NCBI RefSeq assembly: GCF_964355755.1
Contig: NC_092676.1
Coordinates: forward strand, 22,364,288-22,428,287
Direction: 5' to 3'
From: Antedon mediterranea
Taxonomy: Eukaryota; Echinodermata; Crinoidea; Comatulida; Antedonidae
Length of the DNA: 64,000 nucleotides
Shown here piece by piece: positions 25,640 to 38,200 of this stretch. Each line of letters opens with the position of its first letter. The first letter of the stretch is position 1. The notes beneath the pieces were generated by a model that made no database searches, was not told where the DNA came from, and saw nothing but the letters and a program-made list of their open reading frames with translations. Both the position numbers and the translations under genes were made by a program.

Positions 25640-25744
25640 CAGAGCGCTTGTTGCGTTCGACACAATATATTCCCAGGAAGCGAGTTCAATATCAGTCGAT
25701 ACGGTTTCGGTTATTTTCTTTCGTTCGGGGAGTTTTAATTCAAC

Positions 25745-28700
25745 ATGGAAACCGCCACCGATGTCCTAGCAATAATTGGCTGTTTGAGTGCTTGCTGGTT
25801 AACATTTAAATTCACCAGTTCATTATTTCGAGGACTGTATTCACATTTCTTGGCTGATAAGTTGAGATTAAGTGCAAACTTAACCAGTTACGGAGAGTGG
25901 GCAGGTATTTATAATAGGCCCTCTCGTACGTAGGCCCTACTACTAATTTAATGGGCCAGATAATAGGTGTACCACCAGGGTAGCACTGCATATCCACGTG
26001 CTTGGTGGTCCCGTGTGCAACCATGCGAATCAAGAAAAAATTCGCGATTTTAACGCTCAGGGAGAGGTACACACAGGCATGAATTTAAAAAATAATATTT
26101 GGTTATTTGTACATAAATCAAATATTTGTAACAGAAATCAAGACGAACAAACATGAATTTCCCTTATTTTTGGTCAAATACAAAATTTGGCAAAATTCTT
26201 CCATAAAAACCAGGAAGACTTTTTTTCAGTAGTTAGGTAGTTAACCTAATGTAATAACATGTCTGGTGACTCCCTAGATGGTGAAAAAAGATGGTGGATA
26301 TACGGTGGATAATGTTTGCTATAGCATAAAAATAAAAATTTGAAGTTGAATAAAAATATCAGAAATGTAATATTCAAATTATATTATCTATATTTAGTCA
26401 TCTGATAACATTTTTTACCACACCGTTTATTTTTCATAGCTTTTTAAGATGCCTCTCTATTTACAAAATTTGTGTACAAAAGAATAGAGATTTTACTGTG
26501 TAATTTGAACTATCCCACCACTGATAAGAAAGTGCTTATTTTCAACAAGCTTGTGTAACGCAAATAAAACCCCAAAAATGATTAAACATAGGGGAAACTA
26601 TAGATCGATAATTATTGGAATGTATGATCAATAGAAATGTTTTGCCCGTACCTGGCCTTTAAAGAATCACCTAGTCACGTCCCACGGTCCAAGGTGTGGA
26701 GGGTAGCTGTCGGTGAGGTGATAGAAAATAATACGAATTAAATTCAGAAGTACAATGCAACAGAGGGCGTTATATTTAAATTTTCCGCACGACATGCCGG
26801 CCGGCCACGTACCGGGCTGCGATCGTTACCGGGCTGCGGGCTCTAGGTGTCCAGAAGTCTCCAAACCTACCCAACCCTGTAGTGTATAGCTGCTTCTGAA
26901 TCGCTAGAGACCCTAAATATCCCTCTTATTTTTAAATCCGCAAGACGATGAGTAAAACCCAAAAACTTCCGACACAAGTACATGCCCACAACCCAAACTC
27001 CACATTACTAATACTACTGCCAGACAACAAACCAAATAATTTACTAAATAATTTGTTGTTTTTTATATTTTCAGTTGTAACTGGAGCAACAGATGGAATT
27101 GGGAAGGCCTATGCTGAGCAGGTAAAAATGCCATAAAATTTATAAAACTAATTATAAAAGTTACACCTAAATTAAAATATATTGGTTCTGAACCTTATTG
27201 TCTCAGAAAACATTCAAGTAAATAAATAGTTTGGCGTGTGCCAATAACCCTCTCTTCACTTTTTGATGATAAAACCTAACATTTATTATAAAATAGCAAC
27301 TTTCTTCCTTGTGCCATGCATGTACTGTCACAAATCCTTTTTAGATTTTTTGTTTTTACGTGAATGCCCCCGCCCACCAACATCCATGGTCCTTGGCTAG
27401 GGTGCCTATGGGGCTCTGGGGTAGCACTAACATTTCATTTTGTTTAGCCATTTGGCGAAAGTCAAAATATTTTTTTTAGTCAAATCAGTTTATCTATAGC
27501 CAAAATGGCTAAAGTCAAATTTTTTTATTTAGCCAAATGAATCGGTTTATAGCCAAAATTTAAAATTGTTGAAATATAGTGGTAAAAACATTTTAGTCAA
27601 TTTATCTATGTCGACAGGTCTATACATACACTGTTCCCTGAACATAAAAAATTATCGATTTTTTACAATTTTATGATTGCAGAATGTTGTAGACAACTCG
27701 TGAGTAGGTTGGATGAAGATTTTGAGTAATTTTAAGGGGTGGGTACGAAACTGCATTAGCGCCCATTTTTGTAAGGCATTGAGATAAAGAACCATATGCC
27801 TAAATCACTGTATGATTAAAAAAAATATTTTTTTTGTATTTTTTTTACATGATCAATTGTTCAAATTGTTTTTAATCATACAGCATTCATACAGTTATCA
27901 ATTTAATAAGAAACATTTTACAGTTTTCTGAAATCCCATGAACGCTATGTTACTTTTGTTTTTTACGCTTGGCTGGTCATGTTTGCGTGTGACGGCTTCC
28001 ATGGCGTACCAGGCGAAAATCGTGTCCTAGAATCACTCAGAATCACCGCCGCGCAGCGGGTTAATGTTTTTAAATTGGGTATGCTCAAGAGGTGCGAAAA
28101 GGCAGAACCGCCGGTCTAGGCCTACAAAATTATGTACAACAACGCAACGGTATATATATGCTAAAAATATTGAGGAAAATGCCTAGCAAACGAACACTCG
28201 TATCTTATTTTTTTTTTTTTTTTTATTTTATTTTATTCAATTTCCAGGTAACATACAAAAATCATAAACAAGGTACGGCATCATTCAACAAAACAGAACA
28301 AAAGTACTATCAGCACCTGCGGGTAACCAAAAGTGGATCAGTTCAAAAGAACTGCACTGTCGAGTGGCTTTCCCAACTAATAGTACGAAAAACGCAATAG
28401 ACATAAAAACACAGTGATAGTCTAGATGAATTCGATATCAGTAATACATCGTAAGATAATATAGGCCAAAGCACAGAGTACACGTCTTTCCATCCCTCAA
28501 GGCTGCGCCGAAGCGTTTCTGTCAGGGCGAGAAATTGGGTAGCCGAGAAATTTATCCCGATTATTATTTATTTACACAACAACACAGAAGCCGGCGGCCG
28601 GCCCCACTCAGATGCACGTGTGTGTTTAGCTAAATCCCCGTTAGACTCTACCATTTCCCGCATGTTGTTTAAGTTTATTAAGGCTAAAATATGAAACTAC

Positions 28701-31700
28701 ATTAAATTGGAAGACTCTAAAATGCATAACGCATACATTTTTGATTTCGATAAGATTAAGACGTCATTCATCGAAGATACTATAATGTTTCTTTTTAATC
28801 TGAAAAGTACACCCCTATCGAAAAATAGACAATCCCGGTAATTAGCCGACCGTCGGCTACGTAGTCGATCGTTTGTGCAGCGCACAACACGTGATAGTTT
28901 GGGTAGACTTCATCATCCATGTGTCGTGTAACGTCTGTCTCTCTGTGCAGTCTACCTCTGCTATCTACATCTTTTTGAAATAACAAAGAGACGCCTGGTA
29001 CAACGAAACAAGTTGACGAAAAATGGAGCTTGAAGTAAACAACGTGATAACGAACAAAATAAATGCTTGGAGATCGACAAATGGACCTTTTAGTTGGACT
29101 TTATGCTTTCGCCAAAATGATTATTTAATTATCTATTTTATCATATGTCATCGCCAAAATGGCTAAAGTAGCCGTTTTATTTTTCGCCAATCCAGAAACG
29201 TTTTCGCCCATGGCGACTTGGCGATCGGCCAGTGCGAGCCTAGGGGCTACTCTATAACCACACCCTGGCTGACTTTTGAAAATACAAGGATAACCTAGCT
29301 GGCTTGAGATGATGGCATTTTAACATTTATATTTTCCATTTTCACATAGCTCGCTGAGATTGGTCTCAAGATTGTTTTGATAAGTCGATCCACTACCAAA
29401 CTGGAGAAAGTAGCTGCAGAGATTGGTAAGGTGCAGTGGTATTAAATGAAATGAAAGAAGATGAATAAAAAATCATGTAGCAAATTTTTTTAAATTTATT
29501 TTTTTCACACCACACACAACTTTGAACAAGTTGTAATATGTACAGTAATTGAGCACCATCAGTGGTATATGCACTAAACATCATTTTCATTTAAAATATT
29601 TAACTTTTATTACAGAGAAAACCTACAAGGTTCAAACTAAGATAATTACTGCAGACTTCACAGAAATTAATGGTATCTATGATGATATTGAGGCCAAGTT
29701 AGAAGGACTAGAAATTGGAATTCTTGTCAACAATGTGGGTATGGCATACGCCATTCCGGGGAAACTGTTAGACATTCCGAATTTAAAAAAGGTAAGTAAG
29801 TGTTTATCTGACAATGATAAAACAAACCTACTAAAAACACACATTTAGTGAAAGATTTTATGAAGCTTTTCAACCATAAGTGTTGTAATGAAAGCCCAGA
29901 AAGTACAGTAGTGCTGTCCATCCAGAAAAACAAATTACAGTAACCAATTAATTATATGTTGTAAACTGGTTTTAGCTGGTACGTACCCGTTGAATTGAAC
30001 AGGAACTGGAAATATTCGATACAAAACCAGTTTTAGGTAGGTAAACTGATTGGAACTAAATAGCTGATTTTTAACTCTTGGGCATATCACAAATGGAACT
30101 AATATTGGTTATTTCTAAATTAAATATATTTTTAGACATTTTCATCTGCACCTATAGCATATCATTTATAATTGTGTTCTTTTTTAATAGTTTATTCCAG
30201 ATATTGTATATTGTAATTGTGCATCAATGACAATGGTAAGTCAGTGTCTTAACTTTAATAAAGAGGTTTATTATTAATATTTAAAATTCGCCCCACATTG
30301 TAGAATAAAACTGTAGTTGTACTGTATTAAAAGAAAATACACAGCTGCACATAAAAAGTAATACAGTAATTTCTTTCAAAAATAAAGTTATCAATCTCTT
30401 TTTTTTTATAGATGACACAGATATGCCTTCCAAATATGATAAAAAGGTAAAATAAAAATTTTAAAAATATTAATAATTTTCTTTTATTAAATCTTTCTCA
30501 GTTTTCAATGAGGTGTCTATTAACATGTTTTTAGCCATTCAGTTTTTCAGTGTGTTTTACTACTAAATTTATAATTAATTTTTCAGGAAAAGGGGTGTAA
30601 TTTTGAATATATCATCCGCATCAGCAATTGACCCATGTCCATATATTTCAGTATATTCGTCAACTAAGGTATAGTAGCGGGACCCAACAAAGTGTCCCCT
30701 TTACAGGGGTGTTCTTTGAATAGAGATCGACTGCAGTGTTAAAACATATATTGCCTTTCGTTCCATTCACAGTAAAGTGGTCCCTTAATGGGGATTTCCC
30801 CTGAATAGGGCTATGTGTACCAAAAAAAGGGTCCACTATAATTCTTTTTAATTAATTTTTTAATTTTATGTGGACGTCATACATGGTGTGGAAATCATAA
30901 GAGCTCTCTACGCAAAGTTGCATGAGTTGAGCTATTGGCATTGGTTCATTTCCCGCAACACGCTTCTCTTTGCACTATGATGCTTTACTTCTGAATGTTG
31001 GGTTTTTACCATCACAAAATTATATTAATTTTATTTTCTTTTAAAGGCATATATGGATTTATTTTCCCGTGCAATTGACTATGAATATCACAAGAATGGC
31101 ATAATAGTGCAGGTTGGTAAAACTTTTAAGTTTTTCTTTTTTTTCATTTTATTTTGTAATTATTATCAGATGACATTAATACTACAAAAATAGTTTTGAA
31201 TAATACTTTATATTTTCTCTCCTAGTCTGTAATGCCATTTTTTGTTAAGACCAACATGACAAATTTGAGAAAGCAATCATTTTTTATCCCGGAGGCTTGG
31301 ACCTATGTTAGAAGCGCCCTTAAAACAATTGGAGTGGAGTCTAGAACTCACGGATATTTCTCGCATTCCATACAGGTAAATTGATAGTCAGACCTGTTTT
31401 TATGGGATATTGTCACATTCAGGGTAAGCTAGACCAGTGGTCGTACTCACCAATCACACTTAAGTGAGACATTTCTCTTAAATATTAAGTATTTTACTTA
31501 AATTCTATTCACTTAGAAACGATAAGTGTTTCCCTTAGTCTAAGTGTGAATGGAGAATACGGCCACTGGTCCAAAACCCCCAGGTCCTGCCCTGTATTCT
31601 TAGTTTGATTTTCAATGGGGAATTTTATTTTTATTTATTTGATGGAATTGGACAGTTCGACTTCAGTTTGACTTGTATAAGATTGTTAAGAGATCGTCAT

Positions 31701-31835
31701 TTAAATATTTTCCAGGCATATTTTGCAAGACGTTTACCCAAGAGTTATGTCACAAATTTGAAAATTTCATCATTAAGTGCAGCGAGAGAACGTATGCTGA
31801 AAAGGATGAAAATAAAGGAAGAAAATCCAAAGTAA
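25745..31835 (+). CDS. HSD17B12: Very-long-chain 3-oxoacyl-CoA reductase (17-beta-HSD type 12-like)
   Basis: Complete 10-exon gene, 318 aa. Exons: 25745-25904, 27075-27121, 29350-29425, 29616-29791, 30191-30235, 30412-30446, 30587-30668, 31047-31112, 31226-31375, 31716-31835. All introns are GT-AG and phases join without a break. The product is a short-chain dehydrogenase/reductase. The N-terminus (about residues 5-30) is hydrophobic and fits an ER membrane anchor. The cofactor motif TGATDGIG is at about 56-63, NNVG at about 133-136, the catalytic Ser in NISS at about 189-190, and YSSTK (Tyr203, Lys207) completes the SDR site. NNVG instead of NNAG is usual for the HSD17B12/let-767 group. Family role: the second step of microsomal very-long-chain fatty-acid elongation, reducing 3-ketoacyl-CoA with NADPH; some members also act on steroids. 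Human HSD17B12 is about 312 aa. The C-terminus is Lys-rich but ends EENPK, not a canonical KKXX ER signal. The start is the first ATG after a 5' leader containing a CCAAT box. The family is sure; the exact substrate is inferred. Confidence 0.95.
27430..29240. repeat. Repeat region with AGCCAAAATGGCTAAAG motifs, HSD17B12 intron 2
   Basis: Palindromic ATAGCCAAAATGGCTAAAGT and ATTTGGCGAAAGTC words cluster at 27460-27560 and appear again in mirrored or similar form at 29140-29235 (CGCCAAAATGGCTAAAGTAG, CGCCAATCC, GGCGACTTGGCGA). The middle holds no convincing gene; the 28092-28400 and 28697-28986 frames have no recognised domain. Borders are uncertain. Confidence 0.4.
30672..30845. repeat. Dispersed repeat D copy in HSD17B12 intron 7
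   Basis: GTGTCCCCTTTACAGGGGTG, GACTGCAGTGTTAAAACATAT, GGTCCCTTAATGGGGATTTCC and GGGTCCACTAT. The best-preserved copy in the window. Confidence 0.55.
31432..31571. repeat. Small foldback element in HSD17B12 intron 9
   Basis: GACCAGTGGTCGTACTC at the left is mirrored by GAATACGGCCACTGGTC at the right, with inner ACACTTAAGTGAGA and CCTTAGTCTAAGTGT words. About 140 bp. Confidence 0.65.
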
Positions 31836-31925
31836 AAAACTTTGTGAAAAAGCGATCAATTAAAGAAAGTAATACAATTTAATACACATAGGCCTACGTA
31901 CAATGGAACCTTGATTAAATTTTAA

Positions 31926-31931
31926 AATAAA
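31926..31931 (+). terminator. Polyadenylation signal, HSD17B12-like gene
   Basis: AATAAA is about 90 bases after the TAA stop and about 530 bases before the ISOC2 start, so the two tandem genes can have separate transcripts. AATAAA is frequent in this AT-rich DNA, so the assignment rests on position. Confidence 0.5.
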
Positions 31932-32459
31932 TATAAATTAAAAATGTAATGTTTAAGAATTTGAATACGATACGTGCATACAGAAGGTAATGTATTTTCA
32001 AATTCCAATATGGAATTAGCATTGCTGATGAATAGGTATGGTGATATTGATAGACGTTGCCATAGGGATATTTTTGTTTATAAGATAATGTTGAAACGTG
32101 GTAAGCACATGGCACGACATCACTTAAATACATAAAGTAGAAACATCTCCTGGGCCTAAATTTAAAAGAAACAGTTTTTTAGTTTTTTAGGTTCAATTCC
32201 ATTTAAAACAATCATTTTTTATAAAAAGACAAAATAATCTATTCTTATATATCTTTAAAATGACAGGTTCATTAACATTTAATGTTATATAGCATGTACT
32301 ATATATTTGATTGTAAAGAATTTTTAATACATTAATTATACATTTTTGATCAATTGAGTTGTGTTCAGTTTTTATTTTGTCAAAACTTGATTTTAGTGTT
32401 AAAGTTACCTAACCTTATAATGGTATCGCCCAAAATTATATTTAGTAAAACTTTTCAAG

Positions 32460-33891
32460 ATGGCAGCTCGCAGGATAGGTCAGATATCAGTTCGTTCTGC
32501 TTCACTTTTTCTTTGTGATATGCAAGAAAAGTTCAGGCCAACTATCCAATACTTTCCTGAAATAGTTGAAGTATCACGTCGCATGTTCCGTGCTGCAGAA
32601 AACCTTGAAATACCAGTTATTGCAACAGAACAATACCCAAAAGGTAAGCATGATGTGAAATAACCGTTGTGACGACCCTGGACAGTGCACTCTAGAGCCT
32701 GGGATTTTTCAGCTAGAGCTTAGGCCTAGATACTAGCTAGGCCTGTAAAATATGCGCTGTTCCTGTGGTAATTTACTAGATAGGCTACACTATCACTTAA
32801 CTAAGAATATTAATAAGTAGGCCTATCCCATTTGGTTTATAGTATTGTTATTATCATTATGCTACTTTTTTATTCTGATTGATAGACAGACGAGAGTGCT
32901 TGAAATATTAATAACTAATTATAAATAGGATTAGGCCTAATTAGTAATAGTAGTATAGTAAAATAAAATGAACATATTATGAATAGGCTATAACAAGGGA
33001 GTTGATATTATTACTGTTGATATGACGAGTGAACATACATCGTAAATGTTGCCAATTCTTCTTAACACAGGTCTTGGTCCAACAGTATCAGAAATAGGTA
33101 TTGACCATGCCAAATACAAGGTACATGCAAAGACATGCTTTACCATGCTATCGCCAGATGTGGAAGAACAGCTAAAAGAACAGGGTACAAAATCTGTTAT
33201 CTTGTGTGGTATAGAAACTCAGGCATGTATCCAGCAGACAACATTAGACCTACTGGAGCGTGACTTTGATGTTCACGTTATTGCTGATGGGTGTTCATCT
33301 AGAAGTATGGTTGATAGGTATCCAATCTTTTTTAATTGTATGTCAATACAAATCCAACCACAACAAACTTAACATAAAGGTCAATCCTTTTAGGATTTGA
33401 ACTCCGGACCATGGAATTGGCAAGCAAGCATTTTTAAAACTCTATACCACCACCAAGCTGCAGTACCACAGGCTTGGATACTCTATTAAGTTTTTCAACC
33501 CCTGCAATACATCAACATTATTTGTTAATATACCCAGACAACAACCCCCTCAAGCTACAGTTCACAACAAAACCGAGGACAGTGCCATTGAATTCCTGGC
33601 CTATATGATTTTCTATATTTAACAAACCATTTTATGCTGGCAAAATTTTCACCTAAGTGAGAAAGTAGTTTACATGACTCATAAATGTGTTAAAATTTGG
33701 GGTTTTTTTTTTTTTTCAGGATGTTTGCATTTGAAAGAATGCGACAAAGTGGAGCTTTTATTACAACCAGTGAGGCGATGCTGTTACAATTACTCAAGGA
33801 CTCAAAGAACCCAAAATTTAAAGATGTACAAAAACTAATCATGACATCTGCCCCAGACTCTGCTTTGCTCACTAAAGTACCTGAAAAATGA
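32460..33891 (+). CDS. ISOC2: Isochorismatase domain-containing protein 2
   Basis: Complete 3-exon gene, 200 aa (human ISOC2 about 205). Exons: 32460-32643, 33071-33317, 33720-33891, all GT-AG with matching phases. The single isochorismatase-like hydrolase domain fills the protein. [12 protein letters not shown] carries the presumed catalytic Asp20, HAKTCF carries Lys82, and GIETQACI carries the nucleophile-position Cys114, so the Asp-Lys-Cys triad of the cysteine-hydrolase superfamily is present. TEQYPKGLGPT and CSSRSMVDR are also diagnostic of the ISOC1/ISOC2 group. The physiological substrate of animal ISOC proteins is not established. Vertebrate ISOC2 has been reported in mitochondria and as a partner of p16INK4a; no clear targeting peptide is visible here. 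The gene follows the reductase on the same strand and meets SF3A1 tail-to-tail across a satellite. Intron 2 contains a SINE in reverse orientation. Confidence 0.93.
33384..33480 (-). mobile_element. SINE family C copy in ISOC2 intron 2
   Basis: Minus strand: CAGCTTGGTGGTGGTATAGA, ATGCTTGCTTGCCAATTCC and GGAGTTCAAATCC, matching the head of the 44949 copy. Confidence 0.55.
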
Positions 33892-33907
33892 ATGTAGTCT
33901 GATATAA

Positions 33908-33913
33908 AATAAA
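33908..33913 (+). terminator. Polyadenylation signal, ISOC2
   Basis: AATAAA 17 bases after the ISOC2 stop codon, giving a very short 3' UTR. It is placed before the 34.2-kb satellite, so the satellite is probably outside the mature transcript. Confidence 0.55.
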
Positions 33914-34193
33914 TATATGGGAATTTATTGCAAAGGCTTCTAACAAATAAGCTGCAAGTTACTGTTTTATTTTAGTCTGAATGCTGCATAAAGGTCAAAT
34001 GTAAAGAAAAGTATATTTGGAAAAATTATGAATTTAAATATAAAGATTTCAAATCAAAAACTTTAGTAATTCTTTATTATGATTATCAGTATTAAATAGA
34101 TGTATTCACATATAATTAACAAGACATTATTTTTGAAAAATAAAAAGTAATAATTGAACGTTTATTTTTGTTGAATTGAAGTGTGTATATTCA

Positions 34194-35100
34194 TCCCTTG
34201 ATCTTTTGCAACACTGTTGAACAAGTAATACTCATCCCTGCATCGTTTGCAACACTGTTGAACAAGTGTACTCATCCCTGGATCGTTTGCAACACTGTTG
34301 AACAAGTAATACTCATCCCTGGATCGTTTGCAACACTGTTGAACAAGTAATACTCATCATCCCTTGATCGTTTGCAACACTGTTGAACAAGTAATACTCA
34401 TCATCCTTTGATCGTTTGCAACACTGTTGAACAAGTAATACTCATCCCTTGATTGTTTGCAACACTGTTGAATAAGTATACTCATCCCTGGATCGTTTGC
34501 AACACTATTGAACAAGTAATACTCATCATCCCTTGATCGTTTGCAACACTGTAGTTCAAGAATACTCATCCCTGGATCGTTTACAACACGGTTGAACAAG
34601 TAATACTCATCCCTGGATCGTTTGCAACACTGTTGAACAAGTAATACTCATCCCTGGATCTTTTGCAACACTATTGAACAAGTAATACTCATCATCCCTT
34701 GATCGTTTGCAACACTGTAGTTCAAGAATACTCATCCCTGGATCGTTTACAACACGGTTGAACAAGTAATACTCATCCCTGGATCGTTTGCAACACTGTT
34801 GAACAAGTAATACTCATCCCTGGATCTTTTGCAACACTGTTGAACAAGTAATACTCATCCCTGGATCTTTTGCAACACTGTTGAACAAGTAATACTCATC
34901 CCTGGATCTTTTGCAACAATGTTGAACAAGTAATACTCATCATCCCTTGATCGTTTGCAACACTGTTATACAAGAATACTCATCCCTGGATTGTTTGCTA
35001 CACTGTTTTACAGACCTGTATTTTTATCCCTGGTTCACAGGTATACTTATCCCGGGATCATTTGTAACACTGTTGTACAAGTATACTCACCCTGGTCAAC
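34194..35100. repeat. 41-bp tandem satellite between ISOC2 and SF3A1
   Basis: About 22 head-to-tail copies of a unit of about 41 bases containing CATCCCTGGATCG, TTGCAACACTGTTGAAC and AAGTAATACT. Variants carry a 3-base CAT insertion (CATCATCCC) or CTGTAGTTCAAGAATACT in place of the usual core. A block of four variant units near 34500-34640 recurs in the same order near 34672-34815, so there is higher-order periodicity of about 172 bases. It lies between two convergent 3' ends. Open frames through it are a by-product of the repeat. Confidence 0.93.
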
Positions 35101-35146
35101 GAATTAAAGATATGAAATGTAATCCCATTATTTTATATTACAAATT

Positions 35147-35152
35147 TTTATT
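35147..35152 (-). terminator. Polyadenylation signal, SF3A1
   Basis: AATAAA on the minus strand, 59 bases after the TAG stop, giving a short 3' UTR that ends just before the convergent 41-bp satellite. Confidence 0.55.
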
Positions 35153-35210
35153 GCAGAGGTATGAAGACAACCCAGACAAATTGAAATGTAGAATTCCAAC
35201 TGTGTAGACA

Positions 35211-38200
35211 CTATCGTTTCCTACCACCTCTTTCTTTGACTTGGAGATGGACAATGCTGCCAGCGCTAAGATTGTAGAAGGCTAGTGAATTAGAATCTTT
35301 GATGAACATGCCCTAAAAAAAACAATAATAATTGTTATTCTTTAAAATGCATTAGACATAATAACATACACAAGAGTGGAGGTTTGACAGATTTCCAGAC
35401 CACTTCTTTCTCCAACAACCCCCAGGACAACTATCTCCAACAACCCCCAGGACAACTATCTCCAACAATCTCCCATGAAACATCTTCCATCATAAGGACA
35501 ACAATCTCCCACCCTAAGAATAACTACAGTATCACCCTGATAACAACTATCTCCAGGACAACTACTTTTCACCTCTCATCCTAGGACAACTACCCACTTT
35601 AGGTCAACTACACTCTAAGAACAGTTATTCCTTTAAGGAGTTAAGAGTTATGGTTGCGACCCGACATTGGCTTTGCTCTTACCTCATACTGCAGCTTCTG
35701 TTTACCAACAGGCATACTGAGTTCATCCATCAACTTAGCCTTGATAACAGATACAGAGTCAGTCAATGGCAGTGTCATGTTCATCATTTGACCATGTAGC
35801 TTCCATTCAGGTTTATCCTGTACAGTTGGTAACAGCACACGGAATGTAACTGGGCTCTGTAGATGAAGAAACATAATTGTTTAGTTTTGTTGAATCATAC
35901 AATAATTATATCTGGACTTTAATATATACAGAATTTACTTAAAACAAGATCATTGAGGGGGCCAAGGTTGATATATGCGATACATACGAAGTAGAGACAG
36001 AATTGAGAGCTTTCTGGAAATTGTTTCTGAGATGACCTGAATACCCTCCTGTTTGGTCCCACTTTTGTAAGACACTGAATACGCCCCTGGAAAGTTTAGA
36101 CGTAACAACCTTTTTTGATTACTTAAATATTTGCGCCGAGTTTTGACAAAAAACTTACTGGATTAGTGGCCAAGAACTGATCTTCTGGTATCAATGCATC
36201 CTCGGTTTTCTGCTTTTTGGTTGGTGGTTCGTCTTGTGCCATCATTCGCGGTGGTGGCGGTGGTCGAACCATCTGCATACCCATTGGTTGTGGTGGCATA
36301 CCTACAGGACGACCTGTTTTTATAAGAACAACAAATAAAGCATAAAAAGAAAGTAAACTCTTAAGCTGTGATCGCAATGCGAGTCTAAATAAAAAAAAAA
36401 GAAACATCCAACGTTTGGTATCATATCTAAATTTATAATCCACAATGTTGGTTCTACCTGGCATAAATGGTTGCGGGCCTGAAGAAGGCAGCAATGTTGT
36501 CCTAGGCCTGACTTGCATAGCCATGACAGGCCTAGGAGGTGCCACTTGCATAAGTGGAGGCTGATTTAACAATGGTGTTCCTGATCCCATCGGTTGCATT
36601 GGTGGCCTAGGTGCAGGCATCATAGGTGGCTTAGGAGGTGCAGGTAAGTGCTTTAGCATTCCCATCGGCCTGGTCATGGTATGCATTGGTGTTTTCTGGA
36701 ATGGCTTGGCAGGTCCAATCTTCTCCTTCTCTGCATCAGGCCTAGAAAATACAAACAATTGGTTTTGATCATTAGTCATAATATCTATACATTGTGTCTA
36801 CAATTCAAGGTAGAAAAACCACAGGGTTCTGACCAGACGAGTAAACACTCGTGGGGCCGTTGAGAGGCCGAACGGCAGAGCTACGAATTGGTATACCTGA
36901 TCGTGAATGCGAAGGCGCAGCCTACTCTGATCTTGTTGCGCAATAGGTACGTGAAAGCAAGCGTCTCTCAAGTCTATTGTGGCTGTCCAGTCTTAGCCCC
37001 GACAGGATAGATGAGACAGTCTCCATCCTGAACCTGCGGGGCTGGATGTATCGCTTGTTCAGACTTTACAACATGATATTCCAAAAAGTATGGATTTCAG
37101 AATACATTTGACATGTATGAAAAGGATTGTGACCTTTTGAATTCTGGGTTAGTAATAACATACTTTTACAATTACATATCTATGTAAATTTTTGTCTGTT
37201 TTTTTACGTATCTATGTAAAGCGCCTTTTTCATGAAAAGGACGCTATATAAATGTGGTATATTATTATTATTAACTACTTACAGAAATCCTTCTGCTTTT
37301 TGATTGGCCGCAATTTGATCTCCCACGGTTATGTTTGCATGTGCCTTTCTAGTTGTTGCTTCCATACTGTTATAAAAATTTTTTTTTAAAATTAACTAAT
37401 ATACAAAGAATGAACAGAACAAAGACAGTACATTTTATCCATGAGCCTAGAGCATCACAAATCAACAATTAAGCCAAACATGCAATGTTTCCCTTAATGC
37501 ATGGCACAGGAAATCTAATAACCAATCAAATGACAAGAATATCTTTAGGTGTGTTGCAATAGTGATATATGATTGACTAAGAATGGATTCAATTTTAATG
37601 TGTTTATCATACCTTGCGGAGTGTCCATCCCAAATGACCTTATCTTTATTAGCCGAATCTTGCTCCTCTTCTCCAATCTATCAAAGGCAAAAAAGAGGAA
37701 TTGATGTTAACCTTTTAATTAAGATTCTTTTTTTAACAGGCCTTTTGTATTTAAAATGTAGCCAAACATCAGTCTAAGGCATCAGAAAAAGTTTAGCTCT
37801 GTATCTACGAACCTTTTTACCGATTTGCGTCTCAACATCGCCAACACCAAAGATATCAGTACGTCTCTCTGCCAAGTTCTTGAGATGGTCTTTCATGGCG
37901 TCACCGTGAGCAAACACATCATGTTTCTCTGTTTTCTCCTGCATCTGTCGGTCACGTTGTTCGATCCATCTTGGATCCAACATACCTAATAATTTGTATT
38001 TTATATCATAATTTAATATTACAACTTAGAAATATCATATCATATAATTTATAATTAAAGATATATTGTCCCCCTGAAAAAAATAATTACAAAAATTATA
38101 AATATAAGTCCTAAAATAATTGTTTTTAACGTATAACTGCGTAATATCTTACCAATTTTCATATGTTGCGCCATTTTGTCGGCTGGAATCTTCTCTCCAG

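Noticed and set aside
25812-26072. 86-codon minus frame opposite HSD17B12 exon 1
   Set aside because: Antisense shadow with no domain or splice support.
28092-28400. 102-codon plus frame
   Set aside because: Contains a long T-run coding poly-Phe and lies within a repeat-rich intron; no homology recognised.
34357-34599. 80-codon minus frame
   Set aside because: Translation of the 41-bp satellite with no family match.
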